64,000 nt of DNA from a virus (IMGVR_UViG_3300045283_000318:1-64000); one strand, 5' to 3'. Shown: positions 39,459 to 48,278, counted from the stretch's first letter. A program made the numbers and translations. Notes: generated from the letters alone by a model not told the origin.

Positions 39459-41075
39459 CTACCCTCGATTTCCCGCGATCGTATCCTGAATCATTACCGA
39501 CACAATGGCCATATCGGCAGCATTCGTCGTAATCGTGAAACCGGTCAGAACTCCCTGCTGCGCCACCGCCGTCGGGGGGATCACCGAGTAGGCCGTACCT
39601 CCTCCCGCCACCCATGTCGAAACCGCGCTGGTTGCCGTCAACCACGTCGAAACCGCGTTGGAAGCCGTCAACCATATCGCAAGATTCGGTACCGACGCGA
39701 CTGCGTTCCCGTTGGAATTAAGCTCGTTATCGATCGAGATGTTGATCGTCGGCGACAACGGACTGTAATATTTGACGATACCCCACAGCCGTGTCACCCA
39801 CTTCAGCAACTGATAACCGCCGGGCTTGTCCCACAACTTTGTTTGCGCGGTCTTGGTAAAAGCAACGGACGGCTGCGCAAACAACTGGTATATTTTCGTT
39901 CCGTCAGTCCCCCATGCCGTCAGCACCGAATTGATTTCCTGGTACTGAATATAGCTCAGCTGAACGTCCTGTTCAGTCGCCCACCAGATCTTGCCGACGG
40001 GGTCACGAGTCAGGAGCAATTTATTGACCTGCTGCCCCTTGACCGGATCAATGATCGGTAAAAGCAGGACCCAGACTTTTTTCCCGAAGACAATGGCTTT
40101 TGCCGCTGACGGCGTGATGTTTCCAAAGTTGGGGACCGTGTTGTAAACGCCATCCAGGGGCTCACTGATCTTGGTCACCGTGCCGCCGTAAGACACATGC
40201 GCTCCGAATGCATTCGCAAACAGAATATTGCGCCCGAACACGTCGACAGTCGCAGGCCACGGAGTGCCGACTTCAGGATCAGCATTCTGGTTGGTGAACG
40301 TGGTGACAGGCGGCGAGCCCGACGTCTGCACGCCCGAGATGTAATTGATCGATGAGTCGGCGATCAAATAAAGAAACCCGTTGGTCTGCTTCAACTGCGT
40401 GAAACCGACGCGCAGAAAACTATCGGATGACGTGAAATTGCCGCCGCCACCTGCGGAGGAAAAATCGATCACGGACCCCGGCGCGCTGAACGTGATCACC
40501 GGACCGTTGGCGATCCAGACGCGCCCAGTATAAATTTCGATCGCAGTGCCGCCGATGCCGGCCGGCATCGTTCCCACGCCCGGCACCGACGCACCCGCAC
40601 CAAAAAACGTCGTGCCATCCCACAGAAAATAGCCGTTGGTCTGTTTGGCAACGATCAGGACGTACTTGCTTCCGTACTGGGCAACTCCGACATTTTCTCG
40701 GGATGGATTTTGAATCGTCCCGGCCGCTGCCATCTGGGTTACTGACCCCGTCGGGACGAAAATCTGGACGATGCTTCCGTCGGACAACACCACGACCATG
40801 ATCGGAATGGTGCCGAAATTGGCAAAGTCGAAAAACGCCACGCGAAGTGGACTATTCGGCCGGTAGATGAAAGGTGCCAGGCCGTACATCGTGCGCAGGT
40901 TGCGTCGGGCCAGCGGCATGAAGCCGTCCAGCCATGCAGCTTTCTTGTCGTCGACGCCCGGGCGCAGCGTCGCCGTGTCGATGCCCTCGAACTCCTCGAA
41001 GATCAGCGGCTCGGGCGGCCCGGCAGGCAAATATTGTGACGGTTGATCGGCTTGTGGTTCGGGGGCTTCGATCAC
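39459..41075 (-). CDS. P22 gp10-like packaged-DNA stabilisation (neck hub) protein
   Basis: 538 residues, nearly all beta strands with propeller-like repeats (VGVAQYGSKYVLIVAKQTNG, YFLWDGTTFFGAGAS, FLYLIADSSINYISGV, NAFGAHVSYGGTVTKI). The start FEGIDTATLRPGVDDKKAAW (residues 30-50) and size fit the gp10-type stopper that closes the portal channel. Lies after the adaptors, as in P22-like phages. The assignment is by fold pattern. Confidence 0.65.
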   Translation of the reverse strand: MIEAPEPQADQPSQYLPAGPPEPLIFEEFEGIDTATLRPGVDDKKAAWLDGFMPLARRNLRTMYGLAPFIYRPNSPLRVAFFDFANFGTIPIMVVVLSDGSIVQIFVPTGSVTQMAAAGTIQNPSRENVGVAQYGSKYVLIVAKQTNGYFLWDGTTFFGAGASVPGVGTMPAGIGGTAIEIYTGRVWIANGPVITFSAPGSVIDFSSAGGGGNFTSSDSFLRVGFTQLKQTNGFLYLIADSSINYISGVQTSGSPPVTTFTNQNADPEVGTPWPATVDVFGRNILFANAFGAHVSYGGTVTKISEPLDGVYNTVPNFGNITPSAAKAIVFGKKVWVLLLPIIDPVKGQQVNKLLLTRDPVGKIWWATEQDVQLSYIQYQEINSVLTAWGTDGTKIYQLFAQPSVAFTKTAQTKLWDKPGGYQLLKWVTRLWGIVKYYSPLSPTINISIDNELNSNGNAVASVPNLAIWLTASNAVSTWLTATSAVSTWVAGGGTAYSVIPPTAVAQQGVLTGFTITTNAADMAIVSVMIQDTIAGNRG

Positions 41076-41133
41076 TTGACAACCCCGCAGTACACATGTA
41101 TATTAGCCCTATTAGCAACTAGGAAAGGGCTAA
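41076..41133 (+). promoter_or_regulatory. Consensus promoter with dyad operator for an antisense cassette
   Basis: TTGACA (41076-41081), 17-base spacer, TATATT (41099-41104): near-perfect sigma-70. The dyad TTAGCCCT (41103-41110) / AGGGCTAA (41126-41133), spacing 15, begins at the -10 box and its second arm holds the ribosome site AAAGGG. It looks like an autoregulatory operator for the RHH protein that follows. Confidence 0.7.
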
Positions 41134-41135
41134 CC

Positions 41136-41270
41136 GTGACCAGAGGCGTCCAGCGACAGATCGTACTGACCGCGTCCCAACATGCGTGGGTCGTGAAGCA
41201 AGCAACCAAGCTCGGGCTCACCGAAGCTGAAGTGATTCGTCGCGCGATCGATGAGGTTAGGAGCAAATGA
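41136..41270 (+). CDS. Ribbon-helix-helix (Arc/CopG-like) repressor, 44 residues
   Basis: GTG start after AGGAAAGGG. QRQIVLTASQHAWVVKQATK then LGLTEAEVIRRAIDEVRSK has the beta strand, helix, turn (LGLTEAE) and helix of RHH repressors at minimal length. It runs against the surrounding virion operon under its own promoter, so it is likely made independently and may repress itself and the genes behind it. Confidence 0.75.
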   Translation: MTRGVQRQIVLTASQHAWVVKQATKLGLTEAEVIRRAIDEVRSK

Positions 41271-41548
41271 CAATGGCTTCCATGTGCTCCGATTGCAACG
41301 CCGACACCACTCCGTGCACCGGCAAGCGCGGTTGCCGACATAAAGGCAAATGGGAATGGTACATGGTTAAACCGTGTATTTGGGAAAAAGTAGGAATGTC
41401 TATAAACAGCGGGTTTCTTTGCATAGGTTGTTTGGAACGGCGTTTGGGACGCCAATTGAAAGCGGCCGATTTCACTTCTGCCCCGGTAAATGATCTCACA
41501 CATCCATGGAATACCGAAAGACTTGCTTCGAGGTTGCGATGCTATTGA
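41267..41548 (+). CDS. Zinc-ribbon phage protein
   Basis: 93 residues; AGGAG ribosome site, ATGA overlap with the RHH gene. CSDCNADTTPCTGKRGC and LCIGCLERRLGRQL supply a cysteine set; EWYMVKPCIWEKVGM and ADFTSAPVND are features of a widespread small phage protein family (VW..aG...gyLCigCLE.RlGR.L...DF...p.N). Function unknown. Confidence 0.7.
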   Translation: MTMASMCSDCNADTTPCTGKRGCRHKGKWEWYMVKPCIWEKVGMSINSGFLCIGCLERRLGRQLKAADFTSAPVNDLTHPWNTERLASRLRCY

Positions 41549-42276
41549 CTTGTAAGCGTTGCCCCAATGTTTTTGAAGCGAGCCGCTCTTATCAAAAATT
41601 CTGCTCCGCAAAATGCAGACAAAACGACGAAAACGAACGTTATCGTCCTGCTCGAGCAAAACGAAGTCGTGAGTACAGTCAGAAAAAATTCGGCTGGAAG
41701 CCAAAACCAACTGAACCCATTTCGTGCACTGTTCCGGAATGCAAAAATATATTTGTTCCGAGCACAAGTTGGCAACGCACTTGTTGTAAAAAATGCCGAA
41801 CCCGTCTGCACTATATAGAACATACCGAATACCATTTAGAAAAATCAAAACGGATTCGGTTAAAAACACACGCAGCGTGGAAAGCGCGCGGACGTATGAC
41901 TTGGGCAGAAATGAAAGCCCAGCGCGGCACGCTTTCTCGGTTCGCGAAAGCACGTCAGCCATGGACCACCATATTCACCGGCGTACGACATCGGGCTTTA
42001 GCTAAAAACATTCCATTCGATCTTACGCGAGAATGGTGCATAGCGCGGTGGACTGGGCGATGCGAATTGACAGGAATAGAATTTGCGCTGAACACAAAGA
42101 AACGAGATAGCTTCGCGCCCAGTATCGACAAGATAGACCCCGACAAGGGGTATGTGCAATCCAATTGTCGATTCATACTATGGGCGGTCAACGCTTTCAA
42201 ATTCACCGGCACGGATGAAACCATGTACTCGATAGCGCGTACTCTGATCACCAACAGAATTGCCGCTACAAAGTAG
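41539..42276 (+). CDS. HNH-like endonuclease with zinc fingers
   Basis: 245 residues from the ATG preceded by GAGG. Two zinc fingers (CKRCPNVFEASRSYQKFCSA and CTVPECKNIFVPSTSWQRTC) precede the nuclease region: WCIARWTGRCELTGIEF, then FAPSIDKIDPDKGYVQSNCR and ILWAVNAFK, a variant HNH type with SIDKIDP-GY-N-x-R. It is AT-richer than the virion genes. Free-standing and third gene of the plus cassette. Confidence 0.75.
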   Translation: MLLTCKRCPNVFEASRSYQKFCSAKCRQNDENERYRPARAKRSREYSQKKFGWKPKPTEPISCTVPECKNIFVPSTSWQRTCCKKCRTRLHYIEHTEYHLEKSKRIRLKTHAAWKARGRMTWAEMKAQRGTLSRFAKARQPWTTIFTGVRHRALAKNIPFDLTREWCIARWTGRCELTGIEFALNTKKRDSFAPSIDKIDPDKGYVQSNCRFILWAVNAFKFTGTDETMYSIARTLITNRIAATK

Positions 42277-42282
42277 TACATT

Positions 42283-43224
42283 TTAGTACCGTCCGTATGG
42301 ATTTATAGCGCGCCCAGGACGCGCATTTGACGAATAGCCAAGAGTTCGTTTATCAAACTGCTGTTCATAGAACCGTGCTGCATTCCAATTCTGAAGTTCC
42401 TGATAAGCCAACTGCACGGCCATATATTGAACCGCATCGGTCCACGGTTCGGGAATAGCTTCCGGGATCGAATTATCGATAAGCAAATCCTGGGGCAGAC
42501 AAAAGCAGTCGTATTCTACTTGGTACGTCTGGCTCGGCAGCGGGTACATCATCAAATCGCCACCTGCGCCTTGCCCGCGTTGACAGCAGAAAGTCGGCAC
42601 ATATTGGTACATAAACGGGTAGGAACGAATTTGACTTTGGTACGTAGAAAAACTGTACTGCGGCAAAGAATATCTGTAATTCGCGTAGATGACGGAAACC
42701 GATTTTATTGCATGAACACTGGCAACACCCGGCCAATTACCGATGAAAATATCGCTGAAGTTGTACACCTCCTGCCCGATGTTGAGCGTGTTGATCGGCG
42801 ATATCGTCAGCGTCGCCGTCGCGCCATGCCCGGGCCCTGCCGAATCCGTGATCGTCACCAGCGGCTGAAAATAACCGTCGCCACCATCGTTGATGCTGAC
42901 GTCGGTCACGACGCCCCCGCTCATCGTGACGCCTGCCGTCGCCTGCCGACCGTTCGGTGACGGCAAAATGCCGCTCGGAAAATCCGGCGCCGTGATCGTC
43001 GCGACCGGATTGACGTAGCCGCTGCCGCCCGCGGTCACCGTCCCGTCGATCACCTGCCCGGAGATCGGCGTCAGGCGGCGAATGGACTGGGTGCGGCCGG
43101 CGACCTCGCGCCGCGCCAAGTTGATGTAGGACAGCAGATCGTCCGGATTGGAAAACTCCTGCTTCTGCTCGCGCAGCAGTCGCTGACACTGCTGGAGATA
43201 AAAATGTGCATCGGGAGTGCTCAT
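42283..43224 (-). CDS. Neck adaptor protein (gp4-like) with inserted beta domain
   Basis: 313 residues from MSTPDAHFYLQQCQRLLREQ. The helical start (SNPDDLLSYINLARREVA), VYNFSDIFIG and PEPWTDAVQYMAVQLAYQEL match adaptors that bind the portal ring. Between residues 60 and 140 is an insert with TVTAGGSGYVNPVATITA and INDGGDGYFQPLVTITD repeats, like the decoration protein at 44625. Paralogue of the neighbouring gene. Confidence 0.7.
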   Translation of the reverse strand: MSTPDAHFYLQQCQRLLREQKQEFSNPDDLLSYINLARREVAGRTQSIRRLTPISGQVIDGTVTAGGSGYVNPVATITAPDFPSGILPSPNGRQATAGVTMSGGVVTDVSINDGGDGYFQPLVTITDSAGPGHGATATLTISPINTLNIGQEVYNFSDIFIGNWPGVASVHAIKSVSVIYANYRYSLPQYSFSTYQSQIRSYPFMYQYVPTFCCQRGQGAGGDLMMYPLPSQTYQVEYDCFCLPQDLLIDNSIPEAIPEPWTDAVQYMAVQLAYQELQNWNAARFYEQQFDKRTLGYSSNARPGRAINPYGRY

Positions 43225-43985
43225 TGCGCGCCTCCCTTCCCGATCCCCATCTTCGACCCCTGCGCAGGATCCCCAGCTTGGCGGTACTGCCACCGGCCGA
43301 CGTCGGGGTTCGATTGCGTCCGCGCGCGATCCATGAACTCCTTGTAGTGCCCCTTGTACATGTTGGCCGCGTCCGCCATGCGCGCATTGGTCTGTGCCGA
43401 CATCAGCGCAAAGTAGGCGGCGAAGAACGCCACCGCGTCGGTCCAGAAATACGGCAGCGCCTCGACCGTCGTGTCATCGACCAGGGGGATCGGATAGCAC
43501 ACCGTGTTCGGCAGCAGCGTGTAGACGTCGTCAGGCGGTGGCGAGATATAGAACGATCCACCATTGACCTGGGTGTTGGTCGCCCCGCTCGGCGCCGCCC
43601 CCTGACCATACTGGGCCCAGGTTCGCGGAGGTCCCGAGACGGGTGCCGCGTTGTTCCGCTCGTACAACGAGAACCAGGGCCAGGGGCGCGGCGGCAGCCA
43701 CAGTTGCCCCCCGCCGACGCTATAGCTCAGGCTGCTGATGGTGATGACGCCCTGCACACCCGTGGTCCCCGGCACGCCGACGTTGATGTCCTGGAACCGG
43801 TAAGGGGTCTGTCCGACCACGGTCGGAATGGTGCCGTGCACCCAGATGCACTGCCCCTCGCCAGCGACCTGCCCGCGCGCGACATTGATGAACCGCGTCA
43901 GATCCACATCACTGTACAGGCTGGTCGAGTTCGAACCCGGCAGCTGCAGGAGATATCTAGTGGCGAGGAGGTACGTATTGAGCAC
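43221..43985 (-). CDS. Neck adaptor protein (gp4-like), paralogue
   Basis: 254 residues. LYSDVDLTRFINVARGQVAG, TPYRFQDINVGVPGTTGVQG and LPYFWTDAVAFFAAYFALMS repeat the order of the neighbour (N-terminal helices, F-x-DI, WTDAV) without the insert. Coupled by ATGA. Having two such genes suggests a two-layered or hetero-oligomeric neck. Confidence 0.7.
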   Translation of the reverse strand: MLNTYLLATRYLLQLPGSNSTSLYSDVDLTRFINVARGQVAGEGQCIWVHGTIPTVVGQTPYRFQDINVGVPGTTGVQGVITISSLSYSVGGGQLWLPPRPWPWFSLYERNNAAPVSGPPRTWAQYGQGAAPSGATNTQVNGGSFYISPPPDDVYTLLPNTVCYPIPLVDDTTVEALPYFWTDAVAFFAAYFALMSAQTNARMADAANMYKGHYKEFMDRARTQSNPDVGRWQYRQAGDPAQGSKMGIGKGGAQ

Positions 43986-44011
43986 GGCAAATCACTCCTT
44001 TGCCGGCTACC

Positions 44012-44275
44012 CTACACTTTTCGCAGAACAATGTAGCCCGGAAGGATGGAACGTTCAGCGTCGATCACGTGGTACGACAAAAGGCCATCCGGACCCTTGG
44101 TCAGGACGTAATCGTTGCGCATCATCGCGCCCTGCTGGGCGCCGACCGCGCTGGCGTTGCCCTGCGCGACCGCGTTGCCGGCGATGTCGAGATCGTTGAC
44201 CGTGATCTCCTTGGGCGTGTTGTAGCGGTAGTTGGCGCTAACCCCCGTCAGGCTCTGGCTGAAGGTGTTCGCCAT
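44012..44275 (-). CDS. Small virion-region protein
   Basis: 87 residues. ANTFSQSLTGVSANYRYNTP, KEITVNDLDIAGNAVAQGN and DGLLSYHVIDAERSILPGYI. Beta-rich and close to the decoration genes. Probably a small capsid or neck accessory protein. No family recognised. Confidence 0.5.
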   Translation of the reverse strand: MANTFSQSLTGVSANYRYNTPKEITVNDLDIAGNAVAQGNASAVGAQQGAMMRNDYVLTKGPDGLLSYHVIDAERSILPGYIVLRKV

Positions 44276-44623
44276 TTACGTCAACTCGTTGTCGAACACT
44301 GCCCATGTTACGTTCAAAACCGGACCGCCTAGCCCAGTCATGTGAATCAAATTCATCCGCATCTGCATGCAGCCCGGCATATCCACTTTCACGATATTAC
44401 CGTTCGGAGCGCTGAACTCCATCGGCCCTCCGACCTGGAAGAAATTGACCCCGTCGATGGAAGCCTCGAAAGCAAAAATCGTATCCGCAGCCGGAACGGC
44501 CCATGAAAACTGCGCGTAAACCGTACATGCTCGCGGAATATCGAACGTCAAAACCGGCCCTGGACCGGGCGGAACGGTGTCTGTGGACACTGCTCCGACA
44601 AGCGCTTTGAAGAGGTACCTCAT
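44276..44623 (-). CDS. Beta-sandwich capsid-decoration-like protein
   Basis: 115 residues. LTFDIPRACTVYAQFSWAVP, FAFEASIDGVNFFQVGGPME and NIVKVDMPGCMQMRMNLIHM show the alternation of a jelly-roll or Ig-like sandwich. Immediately downstream of the large decoration gene. Function inferred from place and fold. Confidence 0.5.
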   Translation of the reverse strand: MRYLFKALVGAVSTDTVPPGPGPVLTFDIPRACTVYAQFSWAVPAADTIFAFEASIDGVNFFQVGGPMEFSAPNGNIVKVDMPGCMQMRMNLIHMTGLGGPVLNVTWAVFDNELT

Positions 44624-44624
44624 A

Positions 44625-45794
44625 CTACGGCCCCGGCTGGACGATCACAATGTCAGGGCGACTGCCCATAACAGGTAAGATCGTAGCCAGCGTAGCCACG
44701 CCGCCGGGAACCAAATTCACAAGCGTGGGCGCGCTTTCAAACAACCCGCCGTCATAAATAACCGCTGCCGTGGCCACTGACGCGGTGGGAAAAGTAAAAC
44801 CGGCCTGGCGAGGCTCGAACTCAAGTAAAGTGAACATCGCGGACTGAGTGATTGAACCCTGCAGCGGGGCGCCGCCAAATGTCGTACCTCCTGAAGTAGT
44901 GAAGCCTGCACCCGCGCCCGAAATGCTGGCCGATACCACTGTCTGCATCACATTCGCCGTCAGCGATCCCGAAGATCCGGCGCCGCCAATCGACAGCGTA
45001 ACGCTGCCAAGCGAGCCATTGGGAAGCGGGCCGCCATTATTGGTCACCAACACCCCCGTAATCGCACCAGCAGAAGCCAGCGAGAACGCTACAGAAGCGG
45101 CAGTGATGCCGACGGAGAGGTTTGGATCGAACGGCGATGGTACAACCACTGCAACCGGAACAGAAGGATACCCGGCCCCCGCATTGACCATGCTGACCGA
45201 TGAAATCGATCCTCCAGTACCGAGTATCGCAATAGCTACCGCTTGGATGCCACCAACACCATTGGCATTCACCTGCGCCGGAGGCGGCGGCGGGATCATA
45301 ATAATCGGCGCGATGCCATAACCGGCGCCCTTGGTTGGAACGTCAAGCGTAAACGTCCCGGTAACGTTGAGCGCGCCACCGACGATCGGCAGCAAAGTCG
45401 GAACCGCATACGGCGCGAACGCGCCGATCGCCGTGATCGTGGTCGTGGCCTGCACGTAGCTGGTGCCGCCGTTGATGACCGACGCCGACACCACGCAGCC
45501 GGTGAGATTGGCGACGCGGACCGAGAAACCGTCAGCCGAAACCAGCTGCATGCCCCGCGTCCAGGCCGCGCCCGACGGGGTGGTCCAGATGTTGGTGACC
45601 GGGTCCAGGTACTGCAGCACGCAGTACATGCCCATGGTGACGATCCAGTCGCCGGCCGGGAGGACGAACGAGTCGCCGGGTGCGAGCCCGAGCCGGTTCG
45701 AGGAGGCATCCTGCGGAGCGTTCTGCAGCTGACTCGGGTAATAGTTCTGGGGAAAAGGAAGATTAATCCCTGGCCCACTAAGGTTCCCTGCCAT
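44625..45794 (-). CDS. Major decoration/head fibre protein with GxGY modules
   Basis: 389 residues. The N-terminal 85 residues (LGLAPGDSFVLPAGDWIVTM) are a compact beta domain, capsid-binding in related phages. Then come repeated modules around GGTSYVQATTTITA, TKGAGYGIAPIIMIP, VNAGAGYPSVPVAVVV and SGAGAGFTTSGGTTF. Directly downstream of the major capsid gene, as decoration proteins usually are. Probably exposed on the head surface. Confidence 0.6.
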   Translation of the reverse strand: MAGNLSGPGINLPFPQNYYPSQLQNAPQDASSNRLGLAPGDSFVLPAGDWIVTMGMYCVLQYLDPVTNIWTTPSGAAWTRGMQLVSADGFSVRVANLTGCVVSASVINGGTSYVQATTTITAIGAFAPYAVPTLLPIVGGALNVTGTFTLDVPTKGAGYGIAPIIMIPPPPPAQVNANGVGGIQAVAIAILGTGGSISSVSMVNAGAGYPSVPVAVVVPSPFDPNLSVGITAASVAFSLASAGAITGVLVTNNGGPLPNGSLGSVTLSIGGAGSSGSLTANVMQTVVSASISGAGAGFTTSGGTTFGGAPLQGSITQSAMFTLLEFEPRQAGFTFPTASVATAAVIYDGGLFESAPTLVNLVPGGVATLATILPVMGSRPDIVIVQPGP

Positions 45795-45806
45795 ATGCGT
45801 AACTCC

Positions 45807-46847
45807 TTAAAACGCCGCGCCGGCGAGGTTGTATCCATGAAAGCCGGAAACCGACTTGGCGGAAAGGATGTCGTAGCCACAGACCACGACGCCCTGCTGG
45901 CCCATCTGCCCCAGCGGCACCAGCGAGTAGAACCCGCTAAAATCGAACGCGGCGTCTTCCGACATGTACATCGACGTGTACTTGACGTTGATGCCGAACA
46001 CCTCGCCCTTCGGACAGAAGTGATCGCAGAAAATCGGCACGCCCGAAATCACAAGGTTCGGGAAGGATGACCGCACCGCGGTGTCCATCGTGTACTGCGA
46101 GCCCGGCGCCGGGTTGATCTGCTCGATCGAGATGAACGTGTTGTTGAGCGTCGCGTAGTCGCCCGGGTTCATCACGACGAAAGTGACAGCCTCGCCGCCC
46201 GCCGCGTCCGTGGTGCCGGCCAAGAGCGTCGCCATGCCGGCGCGCGTGAAGCCCGCGGCACCCTGGCTGTACGTGCCGGAGTTGAGATTGATGTACTGGC
46301 CCTTGAACGCCGAGTTGCCCGCGGCCAGCCGGTTGATGCCGCCATAGGTCGGCACGTTGGTGCCGTCGTCGAAGGCATTGTAGAACGAGTCGGGGAAGGT
46401 CGGCTGAGCCGTGTTGTTGGTGAAACTGAGGCGCGCGAAGTTCTGGCGGGTGACCGCATAGACGTCATTCATGCGGGTCTTGAGCAGCGACACCTCGCGC
46501 TCGGTCGCCTGGATGACGGACTCACCGAACGGCAGCGGCACCGGGACGACCCAGTAAGCCAGATTCCACTGACCGTTCTGGATGCCGGGGGTGATGACCG
46601 GGCTGTTGAATCCACCGCCATAGTTGGTGAATTGCCCTTGGACCATCGAGTTGCCCTGCAACGGGATGGTAACCTGGTTCAGGCCGCCGGCGGCGCGCTG
46701 GGCGTTGCCGGTCATGTAGAACAAAGTTGGACTTCCAAAATAAATTTGGACGAACAAACGGGGAACAAAAGCCCGGCGAGTCACTGCCGACAACTCTGTG
46801 TAAAGTGATCCTGCCGCAGGCGCGACACCGAGACCCGGGAGAGGCAT
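45807..46847 (-). CDS. Major capsid protein, HK97 fold
   Basis: 346 residues. An N-terminal arm with LSAVTRRAFVPRLFVQIYFG, a glycine-rich E-loop region (NQVTIPLQGNSMVQGQFTNY), a spine helix (ESVIQATEREVSLLKTRMND) and a C-terminal beta-rich P/A-domain end (GINVKYTSMYMSEDAAFDFS). Length and its place between scaffold and decoration genes fit. No signs of a fused protease or delta domain. Confidence 0.8.
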   Translation of the reverse strand: MPLPGLGVAPAAGSLYTELSAVTRRAFVPRLFVQIYFGSPTLFYMTGNAQRAAGGLNQVTIPLQGNSMVQGQFTNYGGGFNSPVITPGIQNGQWNLAYWVVPVPLPFGESVIQATEREVSLLKTRMNDVYAVTRQNFARLSFTNNTAQPTFPDSFYNAFDDGTNVPTYGGINRLAAGNSAFKGQYINLNSGTYSQGAAGFTRAGMATLLAGTTDAAGGEAVTFVVMNPGDYATLNNTFISIEQINPAPGSQYTMDTAVRSSFPNLVISGVPIFCDHFCPKGEVFGINVKYTSMYMSEDAAFDFSGFYSLVPLGQMGQQGVVVCGYDILSAKSVSGFHGYNLAGAAF

Positions 46848-46861
46848 TTCAATCTCCTACC

Positions 46862-47458
46862 TTAGCGGCGCGCCGCCTGCCGAAATTCAGTCAGTGCCGT
46901 CATCGCCATCCGGTCAGTGACCGAATCCACGGCACCTTTCGTGGCGATCAGCTCCTGCACGGACTTGTCGGAATCGGCGTTGACGTCGGCGAAACCCCAT
47001 GCGGACCCGGTCATGCCTGACGGCGAGGCCGGTGTCGGCGGGGGATTGCTGCGCTCGAAGATCGCAACGGCATCATCCACGTCGACGAGACCCTTGGTCT
47101 CCATCAGCTTGCGGATCGCCTCGACGCCCTCATCGGTGTAGCGGTACTCGGTCCGCAGGCGGCGGAAGCCGCGCTCCTGCTCGCCAGCAATGCGGGAGAT
47201 GCGCGCCTCGTTGCGCTCGTCGTCGCGCTCCTTCTTGATCGCGGCGAGTTCGTCGGCGAATTTCTTCTCCATGGCCTGCAGCGGCTCGGCCTGCTGCCGC
47301 TCCTGGTCCAGGGCGGGCGTGGTCGCGTTGGGATCGACCATCTTGTGGGCTTCCTCGAGGCGCTTGCGCGCCGCCGGGTTGGCCACGATCTTGCTGGCGA
47401 TTCCCTGGAGGGCCGCCAGGCGGTTGTATTCGGCCTCGTCGATCTCAACCTTCGCCAT
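46862..47458 (-). CDS. Scaffolding-like protein
   Basis: 198 residues. EIDEAEYNRLAALQGIASKI, Pro/Ala-rich linkers and a long coiled coil (FADELAAIKKERDDERNEAR) with a C-terminal Ala/Arg helix (TALTEFRQAARR) that would bind capsid subunits. Immediately upstream of the capsid gene in transcription order, the standard position. Confidence 0.7.
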   Translation of the reverse strand: MAKVEIDEAEYNRLAALQGIASKIVANPAARKRLEEAHKMVDPNATTPALDQERQQAEPLQAMEKKFADELAAIKKERDDERNEARISRIAGEQERGFRRLRTEYRYTDEGVEAIRKLMETKGLVDVDDAVAIFERSNPPPTPASPSGMTGSAWGFADVNADSDKSVQELIATKGAVDSVTDRMAMTALTEFRQAARR

Positions 47459-47461
47459 GAC

Positions 47462-47650
47462 TTACTTGGTCCCCGGCGTGGCCGACATGTTCGGCACGTG
47501 ACTGATCGTCAGTTCGGGCGACTTCGACTGGCCCGGCAGATGCGACTTGCGACCGCCGATCTCGATCTCCTCCATGTTGACCCGCACGATCTGCGCGTCC
47601 GAGGTCGGGATCGACTTGGCGTTGTTTTGGAAGATGTTAAAATTGGACAT
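47462..47650 (-). CDS. Small virion-region protein
   Basis: 62 residues from MSNFNIFQNNAKSIPTSDAQ; IVRVNMEEIEIGGRKSHLPG then SPELTISHVPNMSATPGTK. Ribosome site AAGGAG. Likely a minor head or assembly protein. No family recognised. Confidence 0.5.
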   Translation of the reverse strand: MSNFNIFQNNAKSIPTSDAQIVRVNMEEIEIGGRKSHLPGQSKSPELTISHVPNMSATPGTK

Positions 47651-47660
47651 TGTCGCTCCT

Positions 47661-47840
47661 TCAGTAGTCGTGACCGCGTCGCGGCCGTTCGACGTTCTGG
47701 ACACTCCGGTCCTGCGGCAGCGCCGCGGGCAAATAATTCTTGCGCATGTCCTGCATGGTCTGCGCCGTGCGCACAATCAGCGGATCGTTGCTGTTGTCCT
47801 GCGGCGGCATCGGTTCCTTGCACTCGAAAATATTGCTCAC
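47661..47840 (-). CDS. Small virion-region protein
   Basis: 59 residues from a GTG that overlaps the upstream stop (GTGA). MSNIFECKEPMPPQDNSND, LIVRTAQTMQDMRKNYLPA and VERPRRGHDY. Short helical protein of unknown role among the head genes. Confidence 0.5.
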   Translation of the reverse strand: MSNIFECKEPMPPQDNSNDPLIVRTAQTMQDMRKNYLPAALPQDRSVQNVERPRRGHDY

Positions 47841-48232
47841 GCTGCCGCTCCCATGCCCGGCTGGCCGCCACCAGGTTGCCCGCCGCCCTGCGCCATCTTC
47901 TGTCGCATCGCCTGCACGGCCTGCATCTGCTGATTGTTCTGCGCCATCTGCCGCTGCTGCGCCTCGATCGAGTTCTTCTGGGCGGCCGGCGTCACCGAGC
48001 CGTTGGGGACGAACTTGACCAGCTTGTTCAAGGCGTCGAGGACGGCCTTGCCGACATCCGAGCCAGCGCCGACTTCCGGCAGCAACGACTCAAGCTGCTT
48101 GACGACGACCCCCAGCTTCTGCAGGCCGGCAGCTTCGTAACCCTTGTTCGGCGTCGAGCCCGTGGCCGGAGTTGAACCGAAGGGGGGTTGCTGAGGCTGT
48201 CCTCCCGGCGCTGCAGAAGCTGGGGTTGGCAT
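47837..48232 (-). CDS. Gln/Pro-rich head-region protein
   Basis: 131 residues: a disordered N-terminus (SAAPGGQPQQPPFGSTP), a helical core (VVVKQLESLLPEVGAGSDVG, KAVLDALNKLVKF) and a Gln-rich C-terminus (AQQRQMAQNNQQMQAV). Could be a scaffolding partner or internal head protein. First substantial gene after the promoter region at 48279-48432. Confidence 0.5.
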   Translation of the reverse strand: MPTPASAAPGGQPQQPPFGSTPATGSTPNKGYEAAGLQKLGVVVKQLESLLPEVGAGSDVGKAVLDALNKLVKFVPNGSVTPAAQKNSIEAQQRQMAQNNQQMQAVQAMRQKMAQGGGQPGGGQPGMGAAA

Positions 48233-48233
48233 C

Positions 48234-48278
48234 TTACTTGCGGTGCTTGCGCTTGCCGCGCCGATTGCGCTCGATCAT
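48234..48278 (-). CDS. 14-residue basic peptide
   Basis: MIERNRRGKRKHRK, with AGGAG upstream at good spacing, between the structural gene at 47837 and the divergent promoter. It could be a leader peptide or a DNA-binding mini-protein. Kept because the ribosome site is clear; function unknown. Confidence 0.4.
   Translation of the reverse strand: MIERNRRGKRKHRK

Noticed and set aside
39054-40061. 335-codon plus-strand frame over the gp10-like and tail genes
   Set aside because: Arg-rich antisense shadow without start signals; crosses a real gene boundary.
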